DNA from: Linyphia triangularis | Lineage: Eukaryota; Arthropoda; Arachnida; Araneae; Linyphiidae | Reading direction: 5' to 3' | NCBI GenBank assembly: GCA_963978545.1 | Contig: OZ021721.1 | Span: forward strand, 112,873,280-112,937,279 | Length of the DNA: 64,000 nucleotides | Shown here: one piece after another, positions 52,401 through 58,017 of the stretch | Numbering within the stretch: position 1 is the first letter of the stretch | How the letters are laid out: every line of letters starts with the position of its first letter | Notes under the pieces: model-generated | The model's database searches: none | What the model saw: the letters and a program-made list of their open reading frames with translations, nothing else | What the model was told of the DNA's origin: nothing | Program-made: the position numbers and the translations under genes

Positions 52401-54434
52401 ACGATTCACATGGCCGGTTGGTGATGGACGTACTGAGAATCACATTATTTCCTAATCTTTTATTTCATATAAGCTTAAAATTATCAACTGTGCAAAGCAC
52501 TAATATCAAATCAGAGATATGAATTAACTATTAAAGTTCAAGCTATGCATCGTTTTGCATCCAACCAAATTAAAATTACAATTATTAGAATTAAAATCTA
52601 GTTGCAGTTCCAGACTTCCTTAAGATGACAAAATGGAATGTGAAGGACTTATGTTAGTAGGGAGCTGAAGACAGTTTGCATCATAGATTCTTGTGGCAAT
52701 TTCCATCAGGGGATTCACTCTTGGGTGTCAAGAGTCGTGAGGGTGAAGGCAGTTGAGAAAGATGTTCAAAGAAGGGATCTTTGGCCGTGCATTGAGTTTT
52801 TAATAACTCTGTTTTTCCACCATTTGTTGTGAAAAGGCCATTACCTTGAAATTCTAATCTCAATGGTTGTTTTTTTTCTTCCTGCTGCTCCACCTAAAAG
52901 GGTTTTACCCTTTGGATAGCAAGCGTTTATTGAACTTATACCTCTCTGCCATTTTGAACTTTGTCACCCTTCAGAAATTGACATGCCACTGGAAACATAA
53001 CCTTCCGCATTTCTTCTTTGTGTCTCACAAGAGGAAATGACTCGACCCCAATGCTATTCTCCCAAACATTTGCTGATTCACTCAGTACATTATTGAAAAG
53101 GCGAGTTTCAAAGCCTTAAAGAGTAACAGATTTTTTGTTTTTCCAAACACCAACTCCCAAATAAAACAATTTTTAATATTAAACCAATGTTTACAACAGT
53201 GATTGGAGCTGCAATTATCACATAATATGGCTCTACATCACAGTATAACATAGCAAAGTTATGTAGATGTCTGTACGACTGAAACTGTTAGCAGATAAAG
53301 GATGATCCAAAAGTAATAGGTGACTATTTAAATTTTAGCAATCAATAGTTCACGAATATTTGAGAGTAGAAAAATGAAATTTTGACCAAATTGCTAAGAA
53401 TAATAGGCTCTTTTTGTAAGCAAGATGAAAAATAATTTGCTTTTTTACCAACAGCACTTTAGATTAGCAGCCAACAACCCACTTAAACATATTTAGGAGA
53501 GGTTCTCATTTACCTTCAGACCATCTGCTGATTATCTAAGATGAAACTTGACCTTCTAAATGAAAACTTGTTTTCCTTCTTAGGAAAAATAATTTACCAT
53601 TTTTTGAAAACAGCACCTTCTTACTCTTCAATATTCATGAATTATCCCCTTTTCCAAAATTCCTGTTACTTTTACATTATCCTGAAGTTGTTTTTGTGTA
53701 GAGTACTTAATTTGATATGTGAACTTATGTGTAAAATAATTTAGCTTATATTTTTCTCATATTTTTTATAATTGCTAAATTAAAAAGAAACCTATTATCA
53801 CTTAATTAGTTTTGTAATTATTTGCATTTACTTAATTTTTTTTTTCTTTTCCCAACTGAATTGGTTAATTATTTAATGTAAATGCATATTAAGGTGATAA
53901 TCAAAATGTAAATAAAACATTTTTAACCAATATTTTTACCATTAAATTATACTTTTTTCTATGTATTACTTAATTTTAATTCTAATTATTATTCAGTAAA
54001 AGAAGTTTAAAAATCTTGTTCTTGAAATAAATATACAAATGAGTATATCAATGAATTTGTATTTAAAACACTGCTTTTACAGGACGTAGAATTGAAGTGA
54101 AAATAATAACTGCTGGTTTCTATAATAATGAAGAAGGGAAGGATTTTCATATCTTATCAGATGAAGAAACAAGCCAAATGATTATGGCATTACTGGTAAA
54201 TAGAAATATTTTTTTTGGTAGCTTTCTAATCATTAAATGTTTATAAAAGATTATTGAATTTATAAATATAAAAGGAGGTTCCATTAAAATTCTGTATAAA
54301 ATCTGCTTAGTCGATGTAACCCTTTTTTGTTTCAGGTTGGGCAACAAGAAGCTGTCCAAGAAATGGAAAGACATAAAAATCTAGAAGAAAGCTATCAATT
54401 TAACTGGGAAAATGAAGAAGAAAAGGATGATTAA
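4587..54434 (+). CDS. OS9: OS-9, ER lectin for ER-associated degradation (14 coding exons)
   Basis: Lectin of the ER lumen that recognises trimmed N-glycans on misfolded glycoproteins and hands them to the SEL1L-HRD1 ubiquitin ligase complex (known of the family). Joined exons give 589 residues against 667 in human OS-9. Residues 1-20 are a signal peptide. The single MRH domain spans about 60-220. Its sugar-binding residues are all present: W106, W107, Q119, R177, E198 and Y204, equivalent to human W117, W118, Q130, R188, E212 and Y218. Cysteines at 112, 170, 185, 202 and 214 match the disulfide pattern, and N-glycosylation sites are at N145 and N166. Residues 250-460 are rich in K, E, Q and D and probably partly coiled coil. 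Residues ~470-580 match the conserved C-terminal OS-9 region. One MRH domain, not two, argues against erlectin. There is no KDEL-like tail. Every intron has GT-AG ends and all phases agree, so the gene looks intact. The start follows AAAA and precedes the signal peptide. Confidence 0.95.
4719..7954 (+). other. OS-9 intron 1, 5' part
   Basis: AT-rich intron without a supported exon. It contains a run of 14 C at 4948-4961. On the minus strand, ~6383-6550 holds a 57-codon open stretch with a basic end (SFARKRIWEKAKERLGFF), which looks like a fragment of a coding sequence, perhaps from a transposon, but I cannot name it. Confidence 0.5.
7955..9570. mobile_element. 1.6 kb TIR element with GCAGTAACTCCA subterminal repeats
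   Basis: A 34-bp terminal inverted repeat with one mismatch: 7955-7988 (starts ACTGCCGTCCTAAGC) against 9537-9570 (ends GCTTAGGATGGCAGT). The motif GCAGTAACTCCA or a near form recurs inside near 7977, 8103 and 8147, and inverted near 9300 and 9540, as transposase-binding sites often do. No transposase frame is visible, so it is non-autonomous. A SINE at 8762-8925 is nested in it. No clear target duplication; superfamily unknown. Confidence 0.75.
8762..8925 (+). mobile_element. tRNA-derived SINE, copy 2
   Basis: GTTGGCTGTGTGGTTTGCGC, box B GGTTCGAATCC, then GGATTAGGCATGGATGTTTG, GGTTCGGAATCCATGTTAAG and GTGCACAAGTATAGGTC. Same family as copy 3 at 12623. It lies inside the 7955-9570 TIR element and so inserted after it. 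Confidence 0.75.
9571..11617 (+). other. OS-9 intron 1, 3' part
   Basis: AT-rich intron. It has a G-rich tract near 9846-9863 (GGATGGGGGGGGGAGGGGG). No exon or recognisable element is seen. Confidence 0.5.
11618..11791 (+). CDS. OS9: OS-9 coding exon 2 (residues 45-102)
   Basis: Acceptor TTTTAAG, then KHSHPSVHMKSKFGQEYECWLP, matching human SKYKQRYECRLP. The exon ends at GSCLLK, matching APCLLK. It supplies the first MRH cysteines. Donor GTAAGA at 11792; phases 0 and 0. Confidence 0.92.
12623..12781 (+). mobile_element. tRNA-derived SINE, copy 3, with 13-bp target duplication
   Basis: Flanked by the direct repeat ACCTATTTTAATG at 12610-12622 and 12782-12794, a perfect target-site duplication. 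The body starts GGTTAGCACTCTGGCCTCGC, so it is probably 5' truncated. It has a box-B-like GTTCGAATTC and ends with ACAAACCAACCA. This is the best-defined copy of the family in the window. Confidence 0.85.
12898..12961 (+). CDS. OS9: OS-9 coding exon 3 (residues 103-123), WW sugar-binding motif
   Basis: VQDWWTYELCPGLYIKQFHIE matches human TKDWWTYEFCYGRHIQQYHME. It carries W106, W107 and Q119 of the glycan-binding pocket. Acceptor TTTAG, donor GTAAAC at 12962; ends in phase 1. Confidence 0.93.
14137..15375 (-). mobile_element. mariner transposon, decayed
   Basis: About 1.24 kb with inverted ends sharing a GAAAGTTCT core (left ATCAGAAAGTTCTGTCCG; right, reversed, TGCTGGAAAGTTCTTTCTG). It is nested in the GGGGAGAG element. 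The minus strand encodes broken mariner transposase. TIR sizes and protein motifs fit the DD34D mariner family. Confidence 0.8.
14299..15235 (-). pseudogene. mariner transposase pseudogene
   Basis: Reading on the minus strand from ~15235: a degraded N-terminal part, then LTTSKIAKRLYSVQQTISDH (helix-turn-helix) and WVPHELREKNLNERV, the typical mariner linker WVPHEL. Further on are a decayed ITGAEKWITYENIIRKRAY (family TGDEKW, first catalytic D lost), ILIHDNGRPHTA with the second catalytic D, and HPPYSLELAPSDYHLF with the third D. At least one stop and one frameshift break it, so it is not functional. Confidence 0.85.
16437..16486. repeat. (AT)25 microsatellite just upstream of exon 4
   Basis: Fifty bases of pure AT dinucleotide ending 33 bp before OS-9 exon 4. 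Such tracts vary in length between individuals and lie here next to the branch-point region. Confidence 0.95.
16520..16596 (+). CDS. OS9: OS-9 coding exon 4 (residues 124-149)
   Basis: DGHILGQVITLGIYESDYDW matches human KGEVLYLGYYQSAFDW; the N-glycosylation sequon NET starts at N145. Acceptor TTTCCTCAG. The donor is CAA|GTAGAG at 16597, a weak but in-phase site (phase 0). Confidence 0.9.
16697..16795 (+). CDS. OS9: OS-9 coding exon 5 (residues 150-182)
   Basis: PYHSQLYVNGTKCDLTGQPR followed by NAEIR, matching human RYHSQTYGNGSKCDLNGRPR and EAEVR. It carries the pocket arginine R177 and C170. Donor GTAAGG at 16796; phase 0. Confidence 0.94.
17080..17533. mobile_element. CAGRGTGGCCAC-ended MITE-like element, copy A
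   Basis: Starts CAGAGTGACCACAAAAACC and ends TTTTGTGGCCAACCTG, the inverse. The interior is full of TCAGGGAA and ATGTCAGGG words and has no frame. About 450 bp. Same family as 19832-20274 and 35436-35842. Confidence 0.75.
18760..20570 (-). pseudogene. Decayed transposon protein, Cys motif and Lys-rich part
   Basis: On the minus strand, ~20,570-20,380 reads NDPELYEEAKKKELEQYH and KEIGKIKSIEIAPAQEQRA, a basic region seen at the N-terminus of an uncharacterised transposon protein family I recognise only by general appearance. ~19,000-18,850 reads SLFCNKDNIEDCLERNCKEC, a likely zinc-binding CxnCxxxxCxxC cluster, then a short acidic stretch. Stops and frame changes are frequent and a MITE cuts it, so it is dead. 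Exact limits are uncertain. Confidence 0.45.
19832..20274. mobile_element. CAGRGTGGCCAC-ended MITE-like element, copy B (nested)
   Basis: Starts CAGAGTGGCCACAGAACC, ends TTTTGTGGTCACCCTG. Flanked by TAATA on both sides, a possible 5-bp target duplication. The interior is a series of TCAGGGAAATGTCAGGGA words. It sits inside the 18138-21804 element. Confidence 0.8.
21805..23471 (+). other. OS-9 intron 5, 3' part
   Basis: AT-rich intron with a short (TA)n run near 22853-22872. No exon or element is recognised in it. Confidence 0.5.
23472..23673 (+). CDS. OS9: OS-9 coding exon 6 (residues 183-249), end of MRH domain
   Basis: DAGDYIYRVDEHETCSYIIT matches human ISGDYIDRVDEPLSCSYVLT. It carries the pocket residues E198 and Y204 and cysteines C185, C202 and C214, then IPCHPVLSEEQYNKY, matching ILCHPSLQPEEYMAY. 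Acceptor AATTTAG, donor GTAGGT at 23674; phase 1. Confidence 0.95.
25059..25162 (-). CDS. Possible terminal exon of an unidentified minus-strand gene
   Basis: After CTTTCAG the minus strand reads KMSYRDATTADILKKININA then CDWVEEKLLNKDQ and a stop, with AATAAA overlapping the end. An acceptor, an open frame with balanced composition and a poly(A) signal together suggest a real or recently real exon. The upstream exon would need to end in phase 1, which the block at 26995-27252 does not, so an exon is missing or the model is wrong. Confidence 0.3.
26995..27252 (-). CDS. Possible internal exon of an unidentified minus-strand gene
   Basis: Minus strand: 86 open codons after GTGATATAG and before a donor GTAAAT, with SANGYCVKISRGGFLHIEF, QVDHVSIGWIYRWKLIRDTL and a basic end KESKTLKNIK. 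The composition is protein-like, unlike surrounding chance frames. The open frame runs on past the donor. I do not recognise a domain. It may be part of the 6.2 kb TIR element's own gene. Confidence 0.35.
27361..27530 (-). pseudogene. Broken exon-like block, minus strand
   Basis: After TTAATATAG the minus strand reads LEYEDYLLKYSFLCPWSEVV up to a stop, and in another frame NHIDNCISALHQFFEASPKK. Both halves look like coding sequence joined by a frameshift. It lies between the exon-like blocks at 26995 and 29004 and may belong to the same decayed gene. Confidence 0.25.
28616..28752. mobile_element. Fragment of the CAGRGTGGCCAC family
   Basis: Contains TTCCCTGAC repeated and ends CATGGCAACCCTG, a diverged form of the family terminus. 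A smaller scrap with TTCCCTGACTTTTCCAGG lies at about 27918-27950. Confidence 0.5.
29004..29108 (-). CDS. Possible exon of an unidentified minus-strand gene
   Basis: Minus strand between acceptor TTTTCTCAG and strong donor GTAAGTC: 34 open codons including LAQKPIQMVPFSTFVPPSYH and LLTIET. Other frames have stops. An upstream CAAAATGGCGGC (around 29242-29252) resembles the YY1 motif common in promoters. Function unknown. Confidence 0.35.
29372..29745 (-). pseudogene. LINE RNase H domain fragment
   Basis: Minus strand encodes SVLNILKQITKSRTIHLQWI followed by PSHVGVYGNEVANGLAKEGS, the end of the RNase H domain of I/Jockey-type non-LTR retrotransposons. The consensus is HVGVxGNExADxLAKxG; here ANG replaces the catalytic ADG. 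After it come KLKWLTLPASNWYRRKRPHL and a stop. Only this piece is present; it is a dead insert in the 6.2 kb element. Confidence 0.8.
30352..30465 (+). other. Unexplained 37-codon terminal-exon-like frame
   Basis: After GTGTTTTGATAG an open frame reads LQNVYDQLNGWLIQNNQSSK and DAKKLETRLHLLSLTRS, then TAA. It looks like the C-terminus of a real protein and is just outside the 6.2 kb TIR element. It needs phase 0, whereas OS-9 exon 6 ends in phase 1, so it cannot follow exon 6. It could follow exon 5 only by skipping exon 6. Possible readings are a stray exon of another gene, a retrocopy end, or an alternative last exon. Later AATAAA signals exist (e.g. near 32498). Confidence 0.35.
30687..31918 (+). 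mobile_element. hAT-like element remnant with BED-type finger
   Basis: Bounded by diverged inverted ends (ACATGTTTCGTACG and, reversed, ACATGGTTTGTACAC) followed on each side by CCTTGAAAAGTGCTT words. Inside, 31053-31205 reads in shifting frames like a BED zinc finger: KCIFNRS, then LCDKHFMIGDSALSNYEKSK with the usual C, H and K spacing. 31311-31553 reads EILWTLKIIKNHGSYELNEN, then ILADSVIASKFSCGEK, similar to the segment following the finger in such proteins. It is truncated and broken. Confidence 0.55.
31919..34028 (+). other. OS-9 intron 6, middle part
   Basis: AT-rich intron with simple A and T runs and several AATAAA words (e.g. 32498). No coding region is supported. Confidence 0.5.
34029..34570 (+). 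pseudogene. Tc1-like transposase pseudogene
   Basis: Plus strand: KMAEITGIVLRSA resembles the DNA-binding start. After many stops comes LQFDKEHKDWTVKKWRNGI, then FDDSRFSLFQNDGHIKVKRE, a decayed form of the Tc1 segment RLxFAKEHKDWTxxxWxxVxxSDESxFxLF, in which the first catalytic D follows S. Terminal repeats were not located with confidence. Clearly dead. Confidence 0.75.
35335..37253. mobile_element. Palindromic Tc1-type element with ~660-700-bp inverted arms
   Basis: Flanked by TA on both sides. The ends are CACTGGTCATCAAAAGTAAAGG and, reversed, CACTGGTCATTAAAATTAAA. Homology continues through whole arms: left 35335-36448 (interrupted by a 407-bp MITE at 35436-35842) and right 36597-37253, around a ~148-bp centre. 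Reading outward from the centre, each arm encodes the same decayed peptide, MNIAPIHKPDHS then NFIKHVWDASTISI (right arm plus 36769-36860; left arm minus). This resembles the Tc1 transposase end SPDLNPIEHVWD. The element looks like two 3' halves of a Tc1 element joined head to head. Confidence 0.75.
35436..35842. mobile_element. CAGRGTGGCCAC-ended MITE-like element, copy C (nested)
   Basis: Starts CAGAGTGGCCACAGAACC and ends TTTTGTGGCCACCCTG. It interrupts the left arm of the palindromic element: the arm sequence ATCTTTA...TTATAAAACATAAC is continuous in the right arm. This places its insertion after the palindrome formed. Confidence 0.85.
37256..40503 (+). other. OS-9 intron 6, 3' part
   Basis: AT-rich intron with a T-rich run at 38444-38466 and a short CA-rich stretch near 38494. 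No exon or named element is seen. Confidence 0.5.
40504..40698 (+). CDS. OS9: OS-9 coding exon 7 (residues 250-314)
   Basis: EEKMLVDQKRNQWLNNQQER and following residues are rich in Q, N, K and E and probably helical or coiled coil. The exon replaces the weakly conserved linker after the MRH domain. Acceptor ATTTCAG; phase 1 on both sides; donor GTATGA at 40699. Confidence 0.88.
41278..41340 (+). CDS. OS9: OS-9 coding exon 8 (residues 315-335)
   Basis: VKHIDGAEEDVETFLVQEYD, acidic linker. Acceptor CATCTCCAG, donor GTACTT at 41341, phase 1 on both sides. Placed by phase and composition because this part of OS-9 is poorly conserved. Confidence 0.82.
41341..42901 (+). other. OS-9 intron 8
   Basis: AT-rich intron. 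The stretch about 41,630-42,380 has a more even base composition than its surroundings, which suggests an old insert, but no protein or repeat family is recognised. Confidence 0.4.
42902..42993 (+). CDS. OS9: OS-9 coding exon 9 (residues 336-366)
   Basis: EIEKLKSFLSPDKFSTVKNS and IQKHFETILHE match the human segment LEGILLPSDRDRLRSEVKAG and MERELENIIQE. Acceptor TTTTTCTAG, donor GTAAGT at 42994; phase 1 to 0. Confidence 0.9.
43459..43639 (+). CDS. OS9: OS-9 coding exon 10 (residues 367-426)
   Basis: FQKLTSTLNMLLKKLDQAEK matches human MLALTSTLNKLIKRLEEKQS, a conserved helical stretch. Acceptor TTTTACAG, donor GTAAAT at 43640; ends in phase 1. Confidence 0.92.
43640..45099 (+). other. OS-9 intron 10, 5' part
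   Basis: No exon. A GC-richer patch at ~43,815-43,935 (GGGGCTTCCAACC, CAGGCTTGGGGCTCCG, GGGGGGCCC) suggests a small repeat that I cannot name. The LINE begins after this segment. Confidence 0.4.
45791..46940 (+). pseudogene. LINE ORF1 (gag-like), two frame changes
   Basis: Frame 1 (45791-46324) holds MTDTDILESHSNPDSAQIPL through a K/T-rich stretch. Frame 2 (to 46625) holds KEEPKLDLIIYSVPAEVTDN and LTRAEAIKLLAKKRIL, the RNA-binding-fold part of I/Jockey gag. Frame 3 (from 46661) holds CFKCQAIGYTFKFC, CRFCARKHTPDTPC and CCINCKTH with SKCP, three knuckle-like clusters. In the first the usual G-H is G-Y. The product would bind LINE RNA in a particle; here it is broken. Confidence 0.8.
46983..49290 (+). 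pseudogene. LINE ORF2: end of endonuclease, reverse transcriptase, RNase H
   Basis: 46983-47090 reads DLTLSSPTIAPHVTDRLIYY and CSDHKYIMFNI, the C-terminal end of an APE-type endonuclease with the SDH motif. The ~200 residues before it are missing. Reverse transcriptase follows with DDPPFSKREIDYIIYYLNRS, LITLDLKRAFDSLWW, CPQGSCGGPEFWNLSFNK and AFADDVSIVTT, the catalytic FADD near 48400. 49137-49270 reads IIYTDGSKMEGKVGAAYIS and FQAELTEF, the start of RNase H with its D and E. The RNase H is cut short. Many stops; inactive. Confidence 0.85.
49994..50074 (+). CDS. OS9: OS-9 coding exon 11 (residues 427-453)
   Basis: DSDEIIMESNDISKIEIKDR DDDLVNE, an acidic linker corresponding to the variable segment before the C-terminal OS-9 region. 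Acceptor CTTACAG, donor GTATGC at 50075; phase 1 on both sides. Confidence 0.82.
50075..51466 (+). other. OS-9 intron 11
   Basis: AT-rich. A less AT-rich patch at ~50,980-51,260 (GAGGAACCCCAGCCTCGAGC, GGCGCATAACGCGTTG) stands out and may be a repeat fragment. No coding region is seen. Confidence 0.4.
51467..51664 (+). CDS. OS9: OS-9 coding exon 12 (residues 454-519)
   Basis: LHVRIRRLDRKSRDANGKLY and TQKKKLEQAVKEKLEKSGLD match the human stretch RVRVRVTKLRLG and LKQIEGLVKELLEREGL. Acceptor AAATTAAG, donor GTATGA at 51665; phase 1 on both sides. Confidence 0.9.
51665..52680 (+). other. OS-9 intron 12, 5' part
   Basis: No exon supported. Words such as CCTCGTTTTTTTAACC and CCATCGTTTTTTAACC repeat around 51,820-51,870. 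Otherwise plain AT-rich sequence. Confidence 0.4.
52681..53114 (-). CDS. Unidentified minus-strand frame in OS-9 intron 12, two blocks with 48-nt gap
   Basis: Block A (53114-52942) follows an acceptor-like CTCTTTAAG and reads FETRLFNNVLSESANVWENS, VESFPLVRHKEEMRKVMFP and QFLKGDKVQNGRE. Block B (52893-52681) reads VEQQEEKKQPLRLEFQGNGL, FTTNGGKTELLKTQCTAKD and PSPSRLLTPKSESPDGNCHK, then a stop. The 48 nt between them start GTATAAGT, end CCCTTTTAG and contain three in-frame stops; removing them keeps phase 0. Composition is typical of real protein. I do not recognise the family. No start codon or further exons were found, so it is partial, or a remnant of an inserted gene. Confidence 0.45.
53115..54082 (+). 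other. OS-9 intron 12, 3' part
   Basis: AT-rich; nothing recognised on either strand. Confidence 0.5.
54083..54195 (+). CDS. OS9: OS-9 coding exon 13 (residues 520-557)
   Basis: GRRIEVKIITAG and FHILSDEETSQMIMALL match human GKIEIKIVRPWA and ARWLTDEDTRNLKEIFFNIL. Acceptor TTTTACAG, donor GTAAAT at 54196; phase 1 to 0. Confidence 0.93.
54336..54434 (+). CDS. OS9: OS-9 coding exon 14 and stop (residues 558-589)
   Basis: VGQQEAVQEMERHKNLEESY QFNWENEEEKDD, then TAA. It matches human AEEAQKERQRQKELESNYRR VWG. The acidic tail has no KDEL-like retrieval signal. Acceptor TGTTTCAG, phase 0. Confidence 0.93.
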   Translation, partial: VGQQEAVQEMERHKNLEESYQFNWENEEEKDD

Positions 54435-54747
54435 TTCATTTTCTTTATAAATTTTTACTGAATGTTCTAAGGAGTTTCTCTCTCAGAGATCAACCTTAAA
54501 TGTTTTATAGTTGTTATTGGAATATTTTAATTATTCTTTGTATATTAAATACATAAATTCGAGCTTATTAAGGTTTGTGGAAGTAAAAAGCAAACAATTG
54601 CAATCCATAAATTTTGACTTAAATTTTGAAGAATGTAACTTTTAAAAATTTGAAATTTACTTCCAAAAGAGTTATTTGTAGTTATGTGTGTATTTGTGTA
54701 CAGAACTAGTCAATTATCAACAGGTTTTGAATATCACAATTGCACAA

Positions 54748-54753
54748 AATAAA
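54748..54753 (+). terminator. Candidate OS-9 poly(A) signal AATAAA
   Basis: First canonical AATAAA after the OS-9 stop, 314 nt downstream. An earlier ATTAAA lies near 54545. Further AATAAA words occur near 56046, so the 3' UTR may be longer. Chosen by position only. Confidence 0.35.
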
Positions 54754-54759
54754 TGCCCT

Positions 54760-57425
54760 ATAATTTTATTTCAGGTTAAATATAGGGACATCACCAGCAT
54801 GGACATTTTTCCATTTGCAGGTATTAAATATTGCTGTATCAAAAAAATTAACTTTATGTCAATATTATATAAGAGGAATAATTTTTTTTTATGAGAATTG
54901 AAATTTTTTGTATAGTTTTAACTTTTTTTTATCAAATCTTCCTCTCAGAATATTTTGGAAGTCAAAATTATTTAATTTCTTAAAAATTATTTTATTTATT
55001 TTAAAGATAATATTCCATTGGTCTCAGCAACACATGCACCAAATTTTCTGGTATATTGATTACTACAGGATATGAGTGGCTCAAACCAGGTTCATTTTTG
55101 TTATATTGTCAATGCATTTCTTACATTTTATAAATATTCAGATTTTTAAGCTCTTTGGAAAATAGGCTCAAAAGAAATAAATTGGAAATCAAGGTAACAT
55201 TTAACAAAAGTGTAGTTTCAGATTTTTTTTATATCTAAGGTAAGTAGCAGGAATTGGGCGGGGTAATTGAACTGTGAATAAACTTAATAGAATGTTTGTG
55301 ATTTTTTTTTACAAAATAGTAATATTTATAAATAACTCCATCCTTTATTACATATATATATAATCTCAATTTTTATCTTTATCTAACGATGAGGGGGAAA
55401 ATCTTAGCCACCTCAGTTTGATTTTTGTCCAGCTTGAGCATAAAATAAGACCAATTTTTTCACTTCTGCAGAAAATAATTGTTTTTTGCCATATACACTA
55501 AAAATCTGTACACATAATACAAATTTGATGACCAACAACAAGATCAAGGCTCATCAGGATTGGTCGAGTAAAAATATATACTGAATTTGCATAAATGACA
55601 TAAAATACAATAAAAATTGCAGAATTTTTTTGCATGGGCTTTACTTTTTTTAGATATTTTCTCATAATATTAAATGAAAATTTCAAACTCCTGTTGAATT
55701 ATTTAATATTATTAACTTGTGTTCTTTCATTATCGAATGTGATGTAGTACTCATTTATCCTTAAATATTAAGTGATATTTTATAAAAATTTATATTTCAA
55801 GGTGTCTGTGATAGTTACTGAATCCATTTCTGAAATATGCAGCTCTCAAATTTTCTTTAAATAGGATATTAGTGACTTTCAGAAATTTATATTGTGTTGT
55901 GTGTTTATTATAAGTTATTAATTTATTGAAACTATTGATAAAGACAATTTTAAGTATTTAAATAATTTTATTGTTGAAGTACTATTTATTGTTTTTATAG
56001 ATATATTCAAAAACTTGAATTTTCAAAACTGCATTTATTTTACTGAATAAAAATAACAATAAATAAATGTAAAATTACAAGGTGCACACATTTCCACTTT
56101 ATTAGTATATATTTTTTAAAAATTAAACCTGAATATTAGCCTATAATATATTGCTGTGGTATATTTATAATTTTAAAAATAATTCTGCACTAAAAGCTTG
56201 AATTTTGGGACACAAGAAATGTTTCAAACATTAGGTTTAAATTAATGAAACCCAATATTATTAAAAAGTTTGTTAAAGTTAAAATGACTTGTTGAAAATG
56301 AATGTTATTATACTTTTTTTTTCATCTGACTTGACAAGAAAAGCATTGGACATTTTATAGCACAGAGACAAATGGTACTCAAGCTTATTCTTTTTGTGGA
56401 TAAAAATTGTTAATGTTATTTGTAGATAAACAATAACAATAAACAATTGGAATGATATGTTTGACTTTTGTGAGTAAAACACAGAAAAATATATTTTACT
56501 ACCTACCATGCTAATTATAGCTTATTATGAAAATAAAAGTAGAACTTTTGATAGTGATGATATTATTACATTTGTAAAAACAATAATTTTACATATTACA
56601 ATAGTAACTTATTTAAAATTTTACATATAACATTTGTCATTGCAACACTTCCTGTTGCAAAATATTCCTATTGAGAGGTTCCTATTCCAAAATATACCTA
56701 TTCCAAATATTGAAAAGATGTGCAGAAACATGAAATGTAACATTTGTATCAAACATATTATCTCTTTAACATTACGTCATAATCACTTAGGTTTGTACAT
56801 CTTTACTGAATGCTATAACATTATGATATGACATTATAATATCTTTTTTAGTTATGGTGACTTGTTTTACAACTGAGATTTTGGTAAGAAAACCTTATCA
56901 TTTTGATGTTCACTATTGTGCGTGCTGTATACTTTAGTGGAGGTTTTATTATAACGATCTAGAAAAGTACAGTTGTACTGAGAAAGCCTCGCATTACAAT
57001 CCATTTGCATTGGTGTTAAACATTCTTTTCAAATTACCATATAAGGGGAATTGAAGGATTCTAGTTTATAACATATGAAATTGGACTTATTGTATCAAAT
57101 TGATTGGAAAACATAGTACATGCTGATACAAAGAGTATCAGCATGATGATACAGCTGCACAAAAAGTTTATTCCTGTCGCCTTTGCTCGCAAGCCCTCAT
57201 CGACCAATTCCTGATGACCAAATTTGAAGATTTATATTCCACAATTAAAAGTTGAATTTGATATCTTTTAAATTTTTTTTGTTATTTACGAAACTCAAAA
57301 TATTCATGTAGGAAACATGCAATTTTCCTAAAAATGGCTGCGTTAAAATTTTATAAATTACGTTACATTTTCATTGATGAAACTGTAATTCACCGTTAGT
57401 TAATTTGTTCACTTAACAATCTAGT
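54760..57425. other. 3' flank of OS-9, no gene seen
   Basis: AT-rich sequence with poly-T runs and scattered AATAAA words. No supported coding frame, RNA gene or element with recognisable ends. Confidence 0.5.
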
Positions 57426-57429
57426 TTTG

Positions 57430-57570
57430 TGCTCAATAACGGCTTGCCAGGTTGGGAACCACAGTTTAACATGGATTACAAACTACAACAAACATCCATC
57501 CCTAAACCAGGATTCGAGTCCAATACCTTTGGCATGCGATACTAGAGTGCTAACCCAACACCTTTTAGAA
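57430..57570 (-). mobile_element. tRNA-derived SINE, copy 4 (reverse)
   Basis: On the minus strand: GGGTTAGCACTCTAG, CATGCCAAAGG, GACTCGAATCCTGG (box B region), GGATGGATGTTTGTTG and TAATCCATGTTAA, in the same order as the copies at 8762 and 12623. Target duplication not seen. Confidence 0.7.
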
Positions 57571-57606
57571 CAAAACAGGCCATTCGCCCAGTCTCCTCAG
57601 AGGCTG

Positions 57607-57999
57607 TGACGTCACGCATTACGTTGTCCTTTCAATCGTAAATTACAGAATTAGATTTGTAAATTCATCTGTGTTTTGAACTACAAAACACTTTCAGCTT
57701 AAATTTAAAAACAATGTCATCTGATAATTTATCTTTGAACTTAGTAATAACTTGATTTTTAAAATGGTTATTCCGTATCCTGCTATATATTTAATATTTA
57801 TTTAAATATGGACATATCTATTCACTGGGACGTCGTTAGAGACGACTGTACCAATTATAAATTAAAATTATTTCACTTCTGAGGCAAACATGATAAAAAA
57901 TAGATCACCAGTACCAGCTACTTCAGCCAGCCGCCATTTTTAGCAATTAAAAGCCTCCCTTTTTGCTAACTATTTATACGTCTACGGAGTGTGACGTCA
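57607..57999. promoter_or_regulatory. Second pair of TGACGTCA sites with a GCCGCCAT motif
   Basis: TGACGTCA at 57607-57614 and at 57992-57999, with GCCGCCATTTTT near 57931 between them. These motifs are common in animal promoters. The next ATG (58004) opens a 47-codon frame that lies in a tandem repeat and looks non-genic, so a promoter role is doubtful. Confidence 0.25.
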
Positions 58000-58017
58000 C
58001 AACATGGCTGAGTTCTT

